Below are positions 18,057-26,878 of a stretch of DNA of 64,000 nt, piece after piece. Each line of letters starts with the position of its first letter. The first letter of the stretch is position 1. The translations under genes were made by a program, and so were the position numbers. Source of the stretch: Alkalihalobacillus sp. LMS6 (GTDB lineage: Bacteria; Bacillota; Bacilli; Bacillales; Bacillaceae_D); contig NZ_CP093302.1 in assembly GCF_024362765.1 (NCBI RefSeq), forward strand, positions 2,014,001 through 2,078,000. The letters run 5' to 3'. The notes below the pieces were generated by a model, which was not told the origin of the DNA, did no database searches, and saw only the letters and a list, made by a program, of their open reading frames with translations.

Positions 18057-18476
18057 TTGAAAAATCCGTTTTCAAAAGAAAGTGGTCAAGTCAATTTATT
18101 AGGCTCTATCGACCACTTTTTTCAACAAACGTTTAAACACCTACCGCGTGCGTTTTCGCAAGCGATTATCCCTGTTCGCGTCGATGAAACCAAAGAATCG
18201 CTCATCATCACTGCGGATCTTCCCGGGATTGATAAACAAGCCATTCATTTACGCTGTCGATACCAATCACTTGTCTTAACAGTAGAGCAAACAGACCAGT
18301 TATCCACCTTGGACGAATCGGGGCAAACCGTCTCTGAGCAACAATCTATTTCGATTCGTGAACGAGAGATTCCCGTACCGTTTTTGTTTTCTGAAGAAGA
18401 TATTCGAGCCCATTATGCAAATGGACAGTTAACAGTCACGATTGAAAATAAACAAAAGCAAATTTTTATTGATTAA
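18057..18476 (+). CDS. Hsp20/alpha-crystallin small heat-shock protein
   Basis: The 139-residue protein has an alpha-crystallin domain (about residues 38-136): IPVRVDETKESLIITADLPG, a central QSLVLTVEQ strand and the closing YANGQLTVTIENK. Small heat-shock proteins hold unfolding proteins without ATP. Translation starts at TTG 18057 after AAGGAGGG. The gene sits 13 bases before the YppG-like gene and may be cotranscribed; Bacillus CotM-type spore proteins share this fold, so a spore role is possible. Confidence 0.88.
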   Translation: MKNPFSKESGQVNLLGSIDHFFQQTFKHLPRAFSQAIIPVRVDETKESLIITADLPGIDKQAIHLRCRYQSLVLTVEQTDQLSTLDESGQTVSEQQSISIREREIPVPFLFSEEDIRAHYANGQLTVTIENKQKQIFID

Positions 18477-18489
18477 GGAGCTGATAAGA

Positions 18490-18783
18490 ATGTTTCAACA
18501 ACCTAGGCGCCATCAACATCCCGGTATGATGCAACGACCTCACAATCAACAAAGACAAGGTAGACCGCCTCACCCTCAGCAAAGATACCATGGTGTGCAG
18601 CAGTTTCATCCTCAACAGTACCAACAACAACCAAAAAGAAAAAAAGCGTGGTCCGCTCCTTTTACAAACGACGACGGACGATTCGATTTATCTAGAACCG
18701 CTTCTTCCGTTGACCAATTCGTCAAAACATTCCAACAAGTAACTCCTTACGTTTCAAAAGTGAGTCGCTTTTTTAAACCATAG
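18490..18783 (+). CDS. YppG-like Gln/Pro/His-rich protein
   Basis: From ATG 18490 (AAGGAG eight to nine bases upstream) this gene encodes 97 residues. The first half is low-complexity (QPRRHQHPGMMQRPHNQQRQ), the second half is the conserved end WSAPFTNDDGRFDLSRT and VDQFVKTFQQVTPYVSKVS, which resembles B. subtilis YppG. The family is linked to spores by its members' context but has no assigned activity. Confidence 0.75.
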   Translation: MFQQPRRHQHPGMMQRPHNQQRQGRPPHPQQRYHGVQQFHPQQYQQQPKRKKAWSAPFTNDDGRFDLSRTASSVDQFVKTFQQVTPYVSKVSRFFKP

Positions 18784-18829
18784 AGTCAGGTTTGTGCCTG
18801 GCTCCATGGCTTAACGATACGCGTATTGA

Positions 18830-19138
18830 TTAGCTATCTGCTGATTTTACTTTTTGCGCATAAGCGAGTGTGCCTCTAGGTGCTAGTAACTTAAGACCTT
18901 GAGCGTGAACAAAATCGATTTTTATCGCTTCGCCAATGTCTTCTTCCGCTTTTTCATCATATAAAAATGAAATGTCATGAATAACGACTTCTTGATCCTC
19001 ACCTGTCTTCTTGCCAACTTGCAAATAAAATTCCACCATCGTGCTACATTCAAATGTATCTCTTGCGACAATACGAATACTAGATAGTTGTTTTTCTTTA
19101 AAATGTTCAAGCGCTTCGTTCGTTACATCAATTTTCAT
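18830..19138 (-). CDS. HesB/IscA-like Fe-S biogenesis fold protein
   Basis: A 102-residue protein starting at ATG 19138 after AAGGAG. It begins MKIDVTNEALEHFKEKQLS and continues with IRIVARDTFECSTMVEFYLQ, which resembles the iron-sulfur biosynthesis family of bacilli (YqkB-like). Only one cysteine (in TFECST) is present, so it lacks the three-cysteine cluster site. It follows the YkuI-like gene by 13 bases in the same direction. Confidence 0.65.
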   Translation of the reverse strand: MKIDVTNEALEHFKEKQLSSIRIVARDTFECSTMVEFYLQVGKKTGEDQEVVIHDISFLYDEKAEEDIGEAIKIDFVHAQGLKLLAPRGTLAYAQKVKSADS

Positions 19139-19151
19139 AATTAAAAACTCC

Positions 19152-20378
19152 TTATAGTAGATCATCTTGGTCAAATAAATACACGTAGGGAATATCGATA
19201 AATACGTAGAGAGCTTCCGACAAAGGATAAGAGTACGTTCGGATTTGTTCATCTTTATCAATATCCGTATACAAATCCGATAGAATTCCTTTTTTCTCTA
19301 CGTTCATACGGACAATATTTTCTAAAAAGTATGGCCGCCAGCTCCAATTCTTCGCTTTACTCTCAGGACGTAAAAACCATTTTCCACTCTCATTTTTTTC
19401 ACCATTACTTGATTCTTGATACCCATTTTCGTTGCAAATATAAACACGGAACGTATAATTCGTTAACGCTTTGGCAATCGTCAAAACAATGTCATCTAGC
19501 GATTCACTATTTGCGACTGTTTTTAACACGTGTTTTAACGAAGCCGTTAATTGATTTGAAAGATGCAGTTGGGCTTCGACTTTTTTTCGTTCGAACTGGA
19601 TAAAATGATTCATATCTTTTACGAGCTGAGGCTCTTGGTTTTTTTCATCTACATAAAACGGATTTGGTTTGTGTAAATACCGCCCCTGATAATAGCGCCC
19701 TCCATTCCGCCATGCATAATTTAATTGCGAAAATGAGTGGATGCCATTAAACAAAAGCGTCGAGCCAATTTTTCGAGCAAGTGAAGACAACGAATGATGA
19801 ATATCGCGGTACATGCCCGGCAACGAGTGGTCTTGTAAAAACGAACAGCTTACTCGAATAACGTTTGGGCGAATCTGACTAATAAATTCTAATTGAGAGG
19901 TTGTTGTATCTTCCGCATCAAGGGCAATCTGGATGCCTAGACTTTGTATATACATTAACGCGTGCTTCATTTTGATGACTTCTTCTAAAGATTGATCAAA
20001 CCCGATAATAATGACAATTTGTTTGTACGTCATACCTTGTTCTACCATTTGTGCCAATCTTGCCGTTAACGTTTCTCCATTATCGACTTGCAGCAACTTT
20101 ACATTGTAATGAAAAAACAGCAATAGCTGATCTCCCAGCCTGTCTTCTTTTTGAAGACTCTCGAATGCTTTCGCTTGCAAATGATCTTCTATTTCAATTC
20201 GGTATTCTCTAGGGATATCATGATCACCGAAAAACCAGTTAATATTTATTGGCTTAAGATGCTCCGTCCAATATGCTTCCACTTCATAGCCGATTATTTT
20301 CTGCGTATCGGCACTAATAATAGGAGAAAAATATGGAACAACATGGTCTTTATTCATCATAATATCAAGAGGGTCCAC
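19152..20378 (-). CDS. ykuI: YkuI-like degenerate EAL domain protein
   Basis: The 408-residue protein aligns in order with B. subtilis YkuI: the DPLDIMMNKDHVVPYFSPII start, LARKIGSTLLFNGI, YAWRNGGRYYQGRYL, then the PAS-like sensor region with NWSWRPYFLENIVRMN and a final YLFDQDDLL. YkuI is an EAL domain that binds c-di-GMP. Here key acidic residues are gone: the EAL-position motif reads YEVEAYW, the Glu-containing strand reads VIIIGFDQS and the DN motif reads ALDAED. I infer it is catalytically dead and may also bind c-di-GMP poorly. Confidence 0.88.
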   Translation of the reverse strand: MDPLDIMMNKDHVVPYFSPIISADTQKIIGYEVEAYWTEHLKPININWFFGDHDIPREYRIEIEDHLQAKAFESLQKEDRLGDQLLLFFHYNVKLLQVDNGETLTARLAQMVEQGMTYKQIVIIIGFDQSLEEVIKMKHALMYIQSLGIQIALDAEDTTTSQLEFISQIRPNVIRVSCSFLQDHSLPGMYRDIHHSLSSLARKIGSTLLFNGIHSFSQLNYAWRNGGRYYQGRYLHKPNPFYVDEKNQEPQLVKDMNHFIQFERKKVEAQLHLSNQLTASLKHVLKTVANSESLDDIVLTIAKALTNYTFRVYICNENGYQESSNGEKNESGKWFLRPESKAKNWSWRPYFLENIVRMNVEKKGILSDLYTDIDKDEQIRTYSYPLSEALYVFIDIPYVYLFDQDDLL

Positions 20379-20399
20379 TTCCTCGCCTCCTTTATGAAG

Positions 20400-21263
20400 T
20401 TACAACATGATCTCTTGTAAAAAATGGTTTATGTGCTGATGCACTTGCTTTGGTTTTTCCTCTAATAATAAGTGCCCACAGTGTTTAATGACACGTATGC
20501 GACTGTTGCCTAAATCACGTTGAAGCGCATAACTTGTCTCCACAGAAATTAATGGATCATTCACACCAGAGAGAATAAGCGTCGGCTGATGTATTTGCTG
20601 TAATTGTTCTTTTGATAAATCCCCTTCTCGCTGTCTTGTTAATTGAATGAGCCCATTAATAAATAAAGGATCCATTAGCGGTCGTTCATAATGGGTAATC
20701 ATATCCTTTGTTAAACAACGTTGATTGTAAACCGCATCTCGTAACATCTGCTTTACTCTAGGTTTTTTATAATGCATAAACCACGTCAAGCTTTGCTCTA
20801 AGTAAGGAAGATATGTTGCGAACTGAAGTTGCTTTTTCACCGGTTTCAAGTACCCTGAGCTTGCTAACAAAGAAATACTTTTCACTTTATGCGGGTAGCG
20901 TAAAGCTAAATAAAGTGCAATTTGTCCGCCCATCGAATGACCAATTACATGGTAAGAAGAGACGTTAAACTGTTCCATCAATTCATTGAGTTGCTGCGCA
21001 TAAGATGTAAATGAATAGACTGATCCATTCCCTTTTGAACTACGCCCAAACCCCGGTAAATCACAACAAATCACATCGTAATGTTGACGTAATGCCGGAA
21101 TCACACGGTAAAAACAGTGAACCGAAGCAAAAATACCGTGCACTAACAAAAGCGTTCCTTTTTTAGGATGCAGGCTTTTAAACCATTCATAATAAATACT
21201 AGCTGATTGAATATGCAAAAATGATGCATCATTCGGTTTACATTTTCTTGACATTCTCATCAC
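20400..21263 (-). CDS. alpha/beta-fold hydrolase
   Basis: The 287-residue protein has a canonical alpha/beta hydrolase core: oxyanion region LLVHGIFASVHCF, DLPGFGRSS, nucleophile elbow VIGHSMGGQIAL, acid segment LILSGVNDPLIS and His in IKHCGHLLLEEKP. The substrate is not evident. It lies 21 bases upstream of the ykuI-like gene in the same direction. Confidence 0.85.
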   Translation of the reverse strand: MMRMSRKCKPNDASFLHIQSASIYYEWFKSLHPKKGTLLLVHGIFASVHCFYRVIPALRQHYDVICCDLPGFGRSSKGNGSVYSFTSYAQQLNELMEQFNVSSYHVIGHSMGGQIALYLALRYPHKVKSISLLASSGYLKPVKKQLQFATYLPYLEQSLTWFMHYKKPRVKQMLRDAVYNQRCLTKDMITHYERPLMDPLFINGLIQLTRQREGDLSKEQLQQIHQPTLILSGVNDPLISVETSYALQRDLGNSRIRVIKHCGHLLLEEKPKQVHQHINHFLQEIML

Positions 21264-21302
21264 TCCATCCTTATAGGATGTACGAGAAATGTGAAAACAT
21301 AA

Positions 21303-22220
21303 CTACTCCGATACGTCTAAATGATAAGGTGTTTCTTGATAAACATAATAATTTAGCCAGTTTGAAAAAAGCAAATTCGAATGGGCTCGCCACTGCAGAG
21401 GTGGCAATGCGGTTGGGTTTTCATCAGGGAAATAGTTCGCCGGAAGTTGAGGCTCTGCTCCTTGATGAAGATCACGCTCATATTCTTTTTTAAGTGTATG
21501 GGCATCATATTCCGCATGGCCCATTACAAAAATCCGTCGTCCATCTTTTGAAGAAGCAATATAAACACCGGCTTCTTCAGAAGAACTAAGCACGTCTAAT
21601 TCATCAATGTTTTCAATATCTTCCCGATGAATCGTGGTATGGCGTGAATGAGGCGCTAAAAAAAAGTCATCAAACCCGCGTAGCAGATTGACGTTTGGTA
21701 CATTTACGCTATGGTTATAAACCCCAAATAACTTCGTATTAAGCGGACGTTTACAAATGTTGTAATGATGATACAAAGCCGCTTGCGCCCCCCAACAAAT
21801 ATGAAGCGTTGACGTCACGTTAGTTGTCGTCCAGTCTAAAATCGACTTCATTTCATCCCAATAGCGCACATCGTGGAACGGAAGTGTTTCAACTGGAGCT
21901 CCAGTTATAATCATCCCATCGAATTTCAATGTTTTAATTTCGCTAATGGTTTTATAAAATTGTTGCAGATGTTCTTTAGACGTATTCTTCGGTTGATGCG
22001 TACTAGGATGAAGCAATGACACATCAATTTGTAAGGGCGTATTCCCTAACAAGCGAATTAATTGTGTTTCTGTCTCTTGTTTTGTCGGCATTAAATTTAA
22101 GATACATATTTTCAAAGGACGAATATCTTGTTGGTAAGCACGAGATTCATCCATAACAAATATATTCTCTTCTAATAGCTTTTTCTTTGCTGGTAAATGA
22201 TCAGGAATTTTTATTGGCAT
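21303..22220 (-). CDS. metA: homoserine O-acetyltransferase (MetA fold)
   Basis: This 305-residue MetA-family enzyme activates homoserine for methionine synthesis. Catalytic Cys142 is in [10 protein letters not shown], His235 and Glu237 in VMGHAEYD. Residue 111, known to set acyl-CoA choice, is Glu (GAPVE), which in the studied Bacillus enzyme gives acetyl-CoA rather than succinyl-CoA specificity (Gly111 in E. coli). I therefore call it an acetyltransferase although many databases name the family succinyltransferase. No SAM riboswitch was seen upstream. Confidence 0.93.
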   Translation of the reverse strand: MPIKIPDHLPAKKKLLEENIFVMDESRAYQQDIRPLKICILNLMPTKQETETQLIRLLGNTPLQIDVSLLHPSTHQPKNTSKEHLQQFYKTISEIKTLKFDGMIITGAPVETLPFHDVRYWDEMKSILDWTTTNVTSTLHICWGAQAALYHHYNICKRPLNTKLFGVYNHSVNVPNVNLLRGFDDFFLAPHSRHTTIHREDIENIDELDVLSSSEEAGVYIASSKDGRRIFVMGHAEYDAHTLKKEYERDLHQGAEPQLPANYFPDENPTALPPLQWRAHSNLLFSNWLNYYVYQETPYHLDVSE

Positions 22221-22296
22221 AATGTCTCTCTCCTAAGCGGAAACTCCTTATTTTGATTTTTCCTTCATCTTACCGTATGAATTTTCTAATTTCAAC

Positions 22297-22325
22297 AAAA
22301 GAGGAATGCTTTTCGCATTCCTCTT
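22297..22325 (-). terminator. terminator after the DUF4352-like gene
   Basis: AAGAGGAATGC-gaaaa-GCATTCCTCTTTTG on the minus strand, about 20 bases past the stop of the gene at 22348-22815. Confidence 0.8.
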
Positions 22326-22347
22326 CATGACGTAATCGTAAACGCTC

Positions 22348-22815
22348 TTACGGTAAGTCTACTGGAAAAACAATTTGTCCGCCTCGAAAATGATCACTAT
22401 AAACCAGTTCGAATGTCTCTTCTTTAGGAACGATAAAAGCAACTTCCCCTGAAACCGAACGTCCGCTATTTAATTGCCCACCAATAATCCCTTTCGTATC
22501 TACTTGATCCGTATGGCTATACGCATAATGATCGTCATCCATTAGCGTAAGATTTATTGGTAAAAAACTAATATTCGATTCTCTTGTATTTTCAGCAGTT
22601 AAATCCACTTTTACAATTTGTTCATCGTCATTATGTTCCGTAACCGTTACACCGTTTACTGTTACGAATACGCCATTTAGCTCTTGCGTCTCAAGCTCAA
22701 CAGGTTGTTCTGAAACTGTTGGTGTCGATGATTGGTTCGTTGATTCTAAAGCAAAAACCATGACAATCAATAAGCACGCTAGCAAGCTTAATAAAACGAG
22801 AATTTTGCTTTTCAT
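22348..22815 (-). CDS. exported protein, DUF4352-like
   Basis: Starting at ATG 22815 behind GGAGAGGG the protein has 155 residues: a signal/anchor segment (MKSKILVLLSLLACLLIVMV), a Ser/Thr/Glu linker and one beta-rich domain containing VKVDLTAENTRESNISFLP, LMDDDHYAY and SGEVAFIVPKEETFELVY. This pattern fits the immunoglobulin-like DUF4352 domain of secreted bacillus proteins. The signal segment has a Cys but no clear lipobox. Function unknown. Confidence 0.75.
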   Translation of the reverse strand: MKSKILVLLSLLACLLIVMVFALESTNQSSTPTVSEQPVELETQELNGVFVTVNGVTVTEHNDDEQIVKVDLTAENTRESNISFLPINLTLMDDDHYAYSHTDQVDTKGIIGGQLNSGRSVSGEVAFIVPKEETFELVYSDHFRGGQIVFPVDLP

Positions 22816-22917
22816 TACGTTCCCTCTCCTTAACATATGTACAAGTCTACATTCTCTACCCTATGTTTGGAACTGATCAATCATACATATGTTTCGTAAA
22901 AGAGTAAATCAGACGAA

Positions 22918-24060
22918 TTACTCCCACCAATGATCATAAATTGTAACAGGGGTTTGTCGCTTATGCTCCGTCCGTTCGTAACGTTCTTCAATCATTTTCG
23001 CAATGTTTTCGTCTACCTTTTTACCTTCTAAATAGTCATCTATTTGATCATAAGAGATCCCAAGCGCTTCTTCATCTGGTAAACCAGGCTTATCGTCTTC
23101 TAAGTCTGCCGTCGGTACTTTTGTGTATAACGATTCAGGAGCTGATAGCTCTTGAAGCAAGCGTTTCCCTTGGCGTTTCGTTAATCCAAATAAAGGAGCG
23201 ACATCACAAGCACCATCGCCGAATTTTGTAAAGAAGCCCGTTACCGCTTCTGCTGCATGATCCGTTCCAATAACTAGCGCTTGATAATGAGCGGCTAAAT
23301 CAAACTGGACTTTCATGCGTTCTCTAGCTTTTGTATTTCCTTTTAAAAACGACGAAAGTTCTTCATTTGTGGCGTCTTTAAATGCTTGAACAGACGCATC
23401 TACTGCTTCTTTAATATTTACTGTAAGAACCGTATCCGCTTCAATAAATGAAAGAGCCAACTGCGCATCCTCTTCATCATGCTGTTCGCCATAAGGGAGT
23501 CTAACAGCATAAAAGCGATACGCCTCATCTTGCTCTTCTTCTCTCAGTTCTTTAACGGCCATTTGTGCGAGTTTAGCGGCTAAAGAGGAGTCTTGTCCCC
23601 CAGAAATCCCTAATACATAGCCTTTTGTCTTTGTTTTCTTCGCATACGTTTTTAAAAATTCCACACGCGCGCGAATTTCTTGATCTGCTTGTATCGTTTC
23701 TTTTGAATATAAATCTTCTCGAATTGTATCTTGATTGACGTTCATCTGTGAACACTCCATCCGTTTATTGAATTGAGAAAGTTGCGATGCGAACCCCTCA
23801 TTCTGCAAGATCGTTTCTTGCGTCTCTCCCAATAAATCAAAATGAGACAATTCATCTCTTTTGTGTATCCATTCTTTTTTTAAGCCGTACTGCTTTCCCC
23901 AACGTACTAATTTTTCTTTGTCTTCACACGCTACTTTTGTCACTGTTGTAGCATATGGAAATCGCGGATCATACCAATAGTGCGTGATAAATGCAATTTT
24001 ACCATTTCTTGCATCTTGTTTCCACTTTGCCAAATCGCGTCGATTAATCCCAAATGCCAT
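22918..24060 (-). CDS. nadE: YneQ-like domain fused to NH3-dependent NAD synthetase
   Basis: Residues ~108-380 are a complete ammonia-dependent NAD synthetase (usual length ~272), which adenylates and amidates nicotinate adenine dinucleotide: [19 protein letters not shown] site, [31 protein letters not shown] and the final YDHWWE. Residues 1-105 ([42 protein letters not shown]) look like the separate small protein YneQ, normally next to yneP. No stop separates them. An internal ATG ([10 protein letters not shown]) has GGAGTG seven bases before it, so NadE may also be made alone. Confidence 0.9.
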   Translation of the reverse strand: MAFGINRRDLAKWKQDARNGKIAFITHYWYDPRFPYATTVTKVACEDKEKLVRWGKQYGLKKEWIHKRDELSHFDLLGETQETILQNEGFASQLSQFNKRMECSQMNVNQDTIREDLYSKETIQADQEIRARVEFLKTYAKKTKTKGYVLGISGGQDSSLAAKLAQMAVKELREEEQDEAYRFYAVRLPYGEQHDEEDAQLALSFIEADTVLTVNIKEAVDASVQAFKDATNEELSSFLKGNTKARERMKVQFDLAAHYQALVIGTDHAAEAVTGFFTKFGDGACDVAPLFGLTKRQGKRLLQELSAPESLYTKVPTADLEDDKPGLPDEEALGISYDQIDDYLEGKKVDENIAKMIEERYERTEHKRQTPVTIYDHWWE

Positions 24061-24485
24061 TACTGGTTCTCCATTAAACGATTATACGTTTCATACCATG
24101 CTGGAAATGCTCGTTTAAAGGGCACCGGCTTAAACGAGTCTTTTTTTACAATTACATGGGTCGTATAGCCTGTTACACACACGTCCCCTGTCTGATTTGT
24201 AATTTCATATTGATAGATCGTTTTAATTCCATCATTTAAGGAAAGCCATGTCGAAATCGTCGCCTCGTCTCCGTACACAAGTGGTTTTTTATATGTTGCA
24301 TACACATCGTAAACAGGTGCGTAATAACCCGCTTGCTCCATTTCAACGTAACTATAGCCAGCCTCATGAATAAAAGCGGTTCTACCTAATTCAAAAAATT
24401 TTATGTAGTTTGCATGGTAAACAACACCCATCATGTCCGTGTCCGCGTATTGCGGAATTAGATCTTTTTTCACTATATAAGGCAA
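24060..24485 (-). CDS. yneP: acyl-CoA thioesterase, YneP/YbgC type
   Basis: This 141-residue hotdog-fold protein has the thioesterase signature [20 protein letters not shown] with the catalytic Asp, near residue 16. It hydrolyses acyl-CoA thioesters. Its stop touches the start of the YneQ-NadE gene (position 24060 shared), so the two are translationally coupled, echoing the yneP-yneQ order of B. subtilis. Confidence 0.88.
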   Translation of the reverse strand: MPYIVKKDLIPQYADTDMMGVVYHANYIKFFELGRTAFIHEAGYSYVEMEQAGYYAPVYDVYATYKKPLVYGDEATISTWLSLNDGIKTIYQYEITNQTGDVCVTGYTTHVIVKKDSFKPVPFKRAFPAWYETYNRLMENQ

Positions 24486-24544
24486 TGCTCACCCTCCTCA
24501 TTTTTGTTATACCTCATCCTAACACTTGGTAATCACGTCAATTA

Positions 24545-24586
24545 TAGCATAAGCGGTTATAACAATCGAAATACCCGCTTATGCTA
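24545..24586. repeat. perfect inverted repeat without T run
   Basis: TAGCATAAGCGG and CCGCTTATGCTA are perfect 12-base arms around an 18-base spacer, between the yneP start and the end of the double-AAA gene. No T run follows on either strand, so it is either a weak terminator/3' stabiliser of the double-AAA message or a protein site in the yneP promoter region. Confidence 0.5.
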
Positions 24587-24649
24587 CACACTTTCTGGTT
24601 GAACGTAGTCCAAAAATGCCACAGATGTTCATCTAACACCGTTCACACA

Positions 24650-26866
24650 TTATGCTTCGACTCGGTTTTTTTCTAATTGAATAACAGCTTGCACATCCGT
24701 TTGATCAATCGTAAATTGTGCAGATGTAAATTCGTCATATTCATCTACACGCAAAGCGTGGGCTTGAATCAATTCTTCAAAAAACCAATCCACATACCGA
24801 CCATTACCCACCGTTATCTCGTTTTGCAAATGTTCTTTTACAGCAACACTAGCTTCTTTTGACCAATTGTACCCGTAAGAGTGGGCTTTTTGCTGCAGCA
24901 TAGCAAACAATTCTTCGTTCGTGTACGCTTCAAATTCAATTTCCTTACGAATTCTCGAACGCAAACCAGGATTGCTTTTGATCAATGTATCTACTTCACT
25001 TTTATAGCCTGCAAAAATAACGACGAGATTTTCTTCATGTTCGGTCATCGCTTGTGTAATCGCCGTAATCGCTTCTTTTCCGAAATCATTCTCGCCACCT
25101 TGAGAAAGGGCGTAGGCTTCATCAATAAATAAGACGCCTCCGAGCGCATCTTGAATCATATGATCGGTTTTTATCGCTGTTTGACCTACATAGCCACCGA
25201 CTAAGTCGCTCCTTGACACCGTCACAAGATGACCTCTTTTTAACAGCCCAATTTCATTTAACGCTTCTGCATACAGCTTAGCAACCGTTGTTTTTCCCGT
25301 GCCAGGCGGACCCACAAATACGGTATGGAGCGGCATAGGAGGAACGGGTAAATCCATTCGCTGCCTAGACTCTTTCACTTTTGCAAATGAGGTCAATTTA
25401 TTTAACTCCACTTTTACTTTATCTAAGCCAATTAAGTCTTGTAATCGCTGAAGTGCTTGTCCGTTTTTAGACGATTGGTTCGTTTGAATATGCTTTTCTT
25501 CTAAAAGCACAAAGTCTTTTTCTGTTTGTTGATGACCTTCAGAGCCTTTTTCGAAAATCGCTTTTTTCACGATGTCCTCAACGGCACGAGCATTGCCAAA
25601 TGATTGATCGATTTCTAATCGCCCGATCTCCGATTTCACTTTTTGCAACGCCGGTTTTGTGAACACAAAATCAAATTGAAGCGCCTTTTTTTCTGCAATC
25701 TGCAAAAGCTCCTCTTCCTTATAATTCGGTAAATCAAAATGATTTTGCTCAGGAAATCGACTTGACAATCCAGGATTCGCTCGAATAAATTCACGCATTT
25801 CATTTGGGTAACCTGCAAGGATTACCGCAAATTTCCCGGCATACGCTTCACTTGTCATGGCAGAAACAAGCGTATCGATAACAGCTTGTCCATAATCATT
25901 TCCAGACTGTCCTTCTCGCTTCAAACTATACGCTTCATCTATGAACAAGACGCCTCCTACAGCTCGGTCAATGGCATTCAACGTTTGTTCTTCCGTTTGC
26001 CCCACATAGCCTGCCACTAACGATGCTCGGTCCACTTCATAAACAGTCGGTTTTTCTAAAATACCTAATTCATAATAGATGGAAGCTAACAAACGGGCAA
26101 TCGACGTCTTGCCAGTTCCAGGATTCCCTGTTACGACCATATTTAAATTCAGCAAATTTTCCGTTGAGAGTCCGATTTCTTCACGTTCTCGCTGGTATTT
26201 TAAAAATGAGTATAGCTTTTTCACTCGCGCTTTCACGTGCTCAAGTCCAATCATTTCATCTAATTGTTCTAGCGCATTCGGTGCTTTTTGTCCGATCGCC
26301 TCATCAATTTCATTATTAAATCGTGCTTGATGTTCATTGACTTGATCGATCATTTCTTTTAATTGCGCAAATTGACTCTTTGAATAATAATTTCCTTGAA
26401 AGCTATCCAAAAATTGTTGGCATAAGGTTTGCAGTTCTTTTAAACGATCGATTAATACGTGAACATGACCACTAGCAAGATCATGCTCTTTTCCTTCCAC
26501 ACGTTTCAACCATTCCTTAATACGTGCTTCCATTTCTTCGACTTTTTGCTTTTTCACGCGCGCTTGATCCGTTTCTCTTATTTGCGCCCACGAACTTCGA
26601 ATCCATTCGTCATATGCCCACGAAATAAGGGTTTGCTTTTGAGTCAGCTCATTTAAGAACGATTCAAACCCAGGATAAGATTCAAGTTCTTGCTTCCATT
26701 TTTCTGTAAACAGATCAACCTTCTCTTTGCGTTCAAACCGCAGCGACACTAATTGAGCCAGCTGGGCTGCATCTTCTTTCGTTGCTACAGCCTCTGTGCC
26801 TTTTTCTAATCGTTCTCTCCACAGATTGGTTTCTTTCAACATATGATCAATTGTTGTTGCTGTCAT
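24650..26866 (-). CDS. tandem AAA+ ATPase of the CbxX/CfqX (SpoVK-like) family
   Basis: The 738-residue protein has a helical, charged N-terminal ~200 residues (likely coiled coil) and two CbxX/CfqX AAA+ modules. Walker A motifs are at 247-254 (GNPGTGKT) and 519-526 (GPPGTGKT); Walker B motifs read GGVLFIDEAY in both; sensor regions include ILAGYPNEM and IFAGYKSEV. Each has the GYVGQT pore-region motif. This differs from the single-module SpoVK encoded at 60960-61886. It is followed upstream by the CopD-like gene 12 bases away. Role unknown, probably a remodelling ATPase. Confidence 0.85.
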   Translation of the reverse strand: MTATTIDHMLKETNLWRERLEKGTEAVATKEDAAQLAQLVSLRFERKEKVDLFTEKWKQELESYPGFESFLNELTQKQTLISWAYDEWIRSSWAQIRETDQARVKKQKVEEMEARIKEWLKRVEGKEHDLASGHVHVLIDRLKELQTLCQQFLDSFQGNYYSKSQFAQLKEMIDQVNEHQARFNNEIDEAIGQKAPNALEQLDEMIGLEHVKARVKKLYSFLKYQREREEIGLSTENLLNLNMVVTGNPGTGKTSIARLLASIYYELGILEKPTVYEVDRASLVAGYVGQTEEQTLNAIDRAVGGVLFIDEAYSLKREGQSGNDYGQAVIDTLVSAMTSEAYAGKFAVILAGYPNEMREFIRANPGLSSRFPEQNHFDLPNYKEEELLQIAEKKALQFDFVFTKPALQKVKSEIGRLEIDQSFGNARAVEDIVKKAIFEKGSEGHQQTEKDFVLLEEKHIQTNQSSKNGQALQRLQDLIGLDKVKVELNKLTSFAKVKESRQRMDLPVPPMPLHTVFVGPPGTGKTTVAKLYAEALNEIGLLKRGHLVTVSRSDLVGGYVGQTAIKTDHMIQDALGGVLFIDEAYALSQGGENDFGKEAITAITQAMTEHEENLVVIFAGYKSEVDTLIKSNPGLRSRIRKEIEFEAYTNEELFAMLQQKAHSYGYNWSKEASVAVKEHLQNEITVGNGRYVDWFFEELIQAHALRVDEYDEFTSAQFTIDQTDVQAVIQLEKNRVEA

Positions 26867-26878
26867 CTGTCTTTCCTC

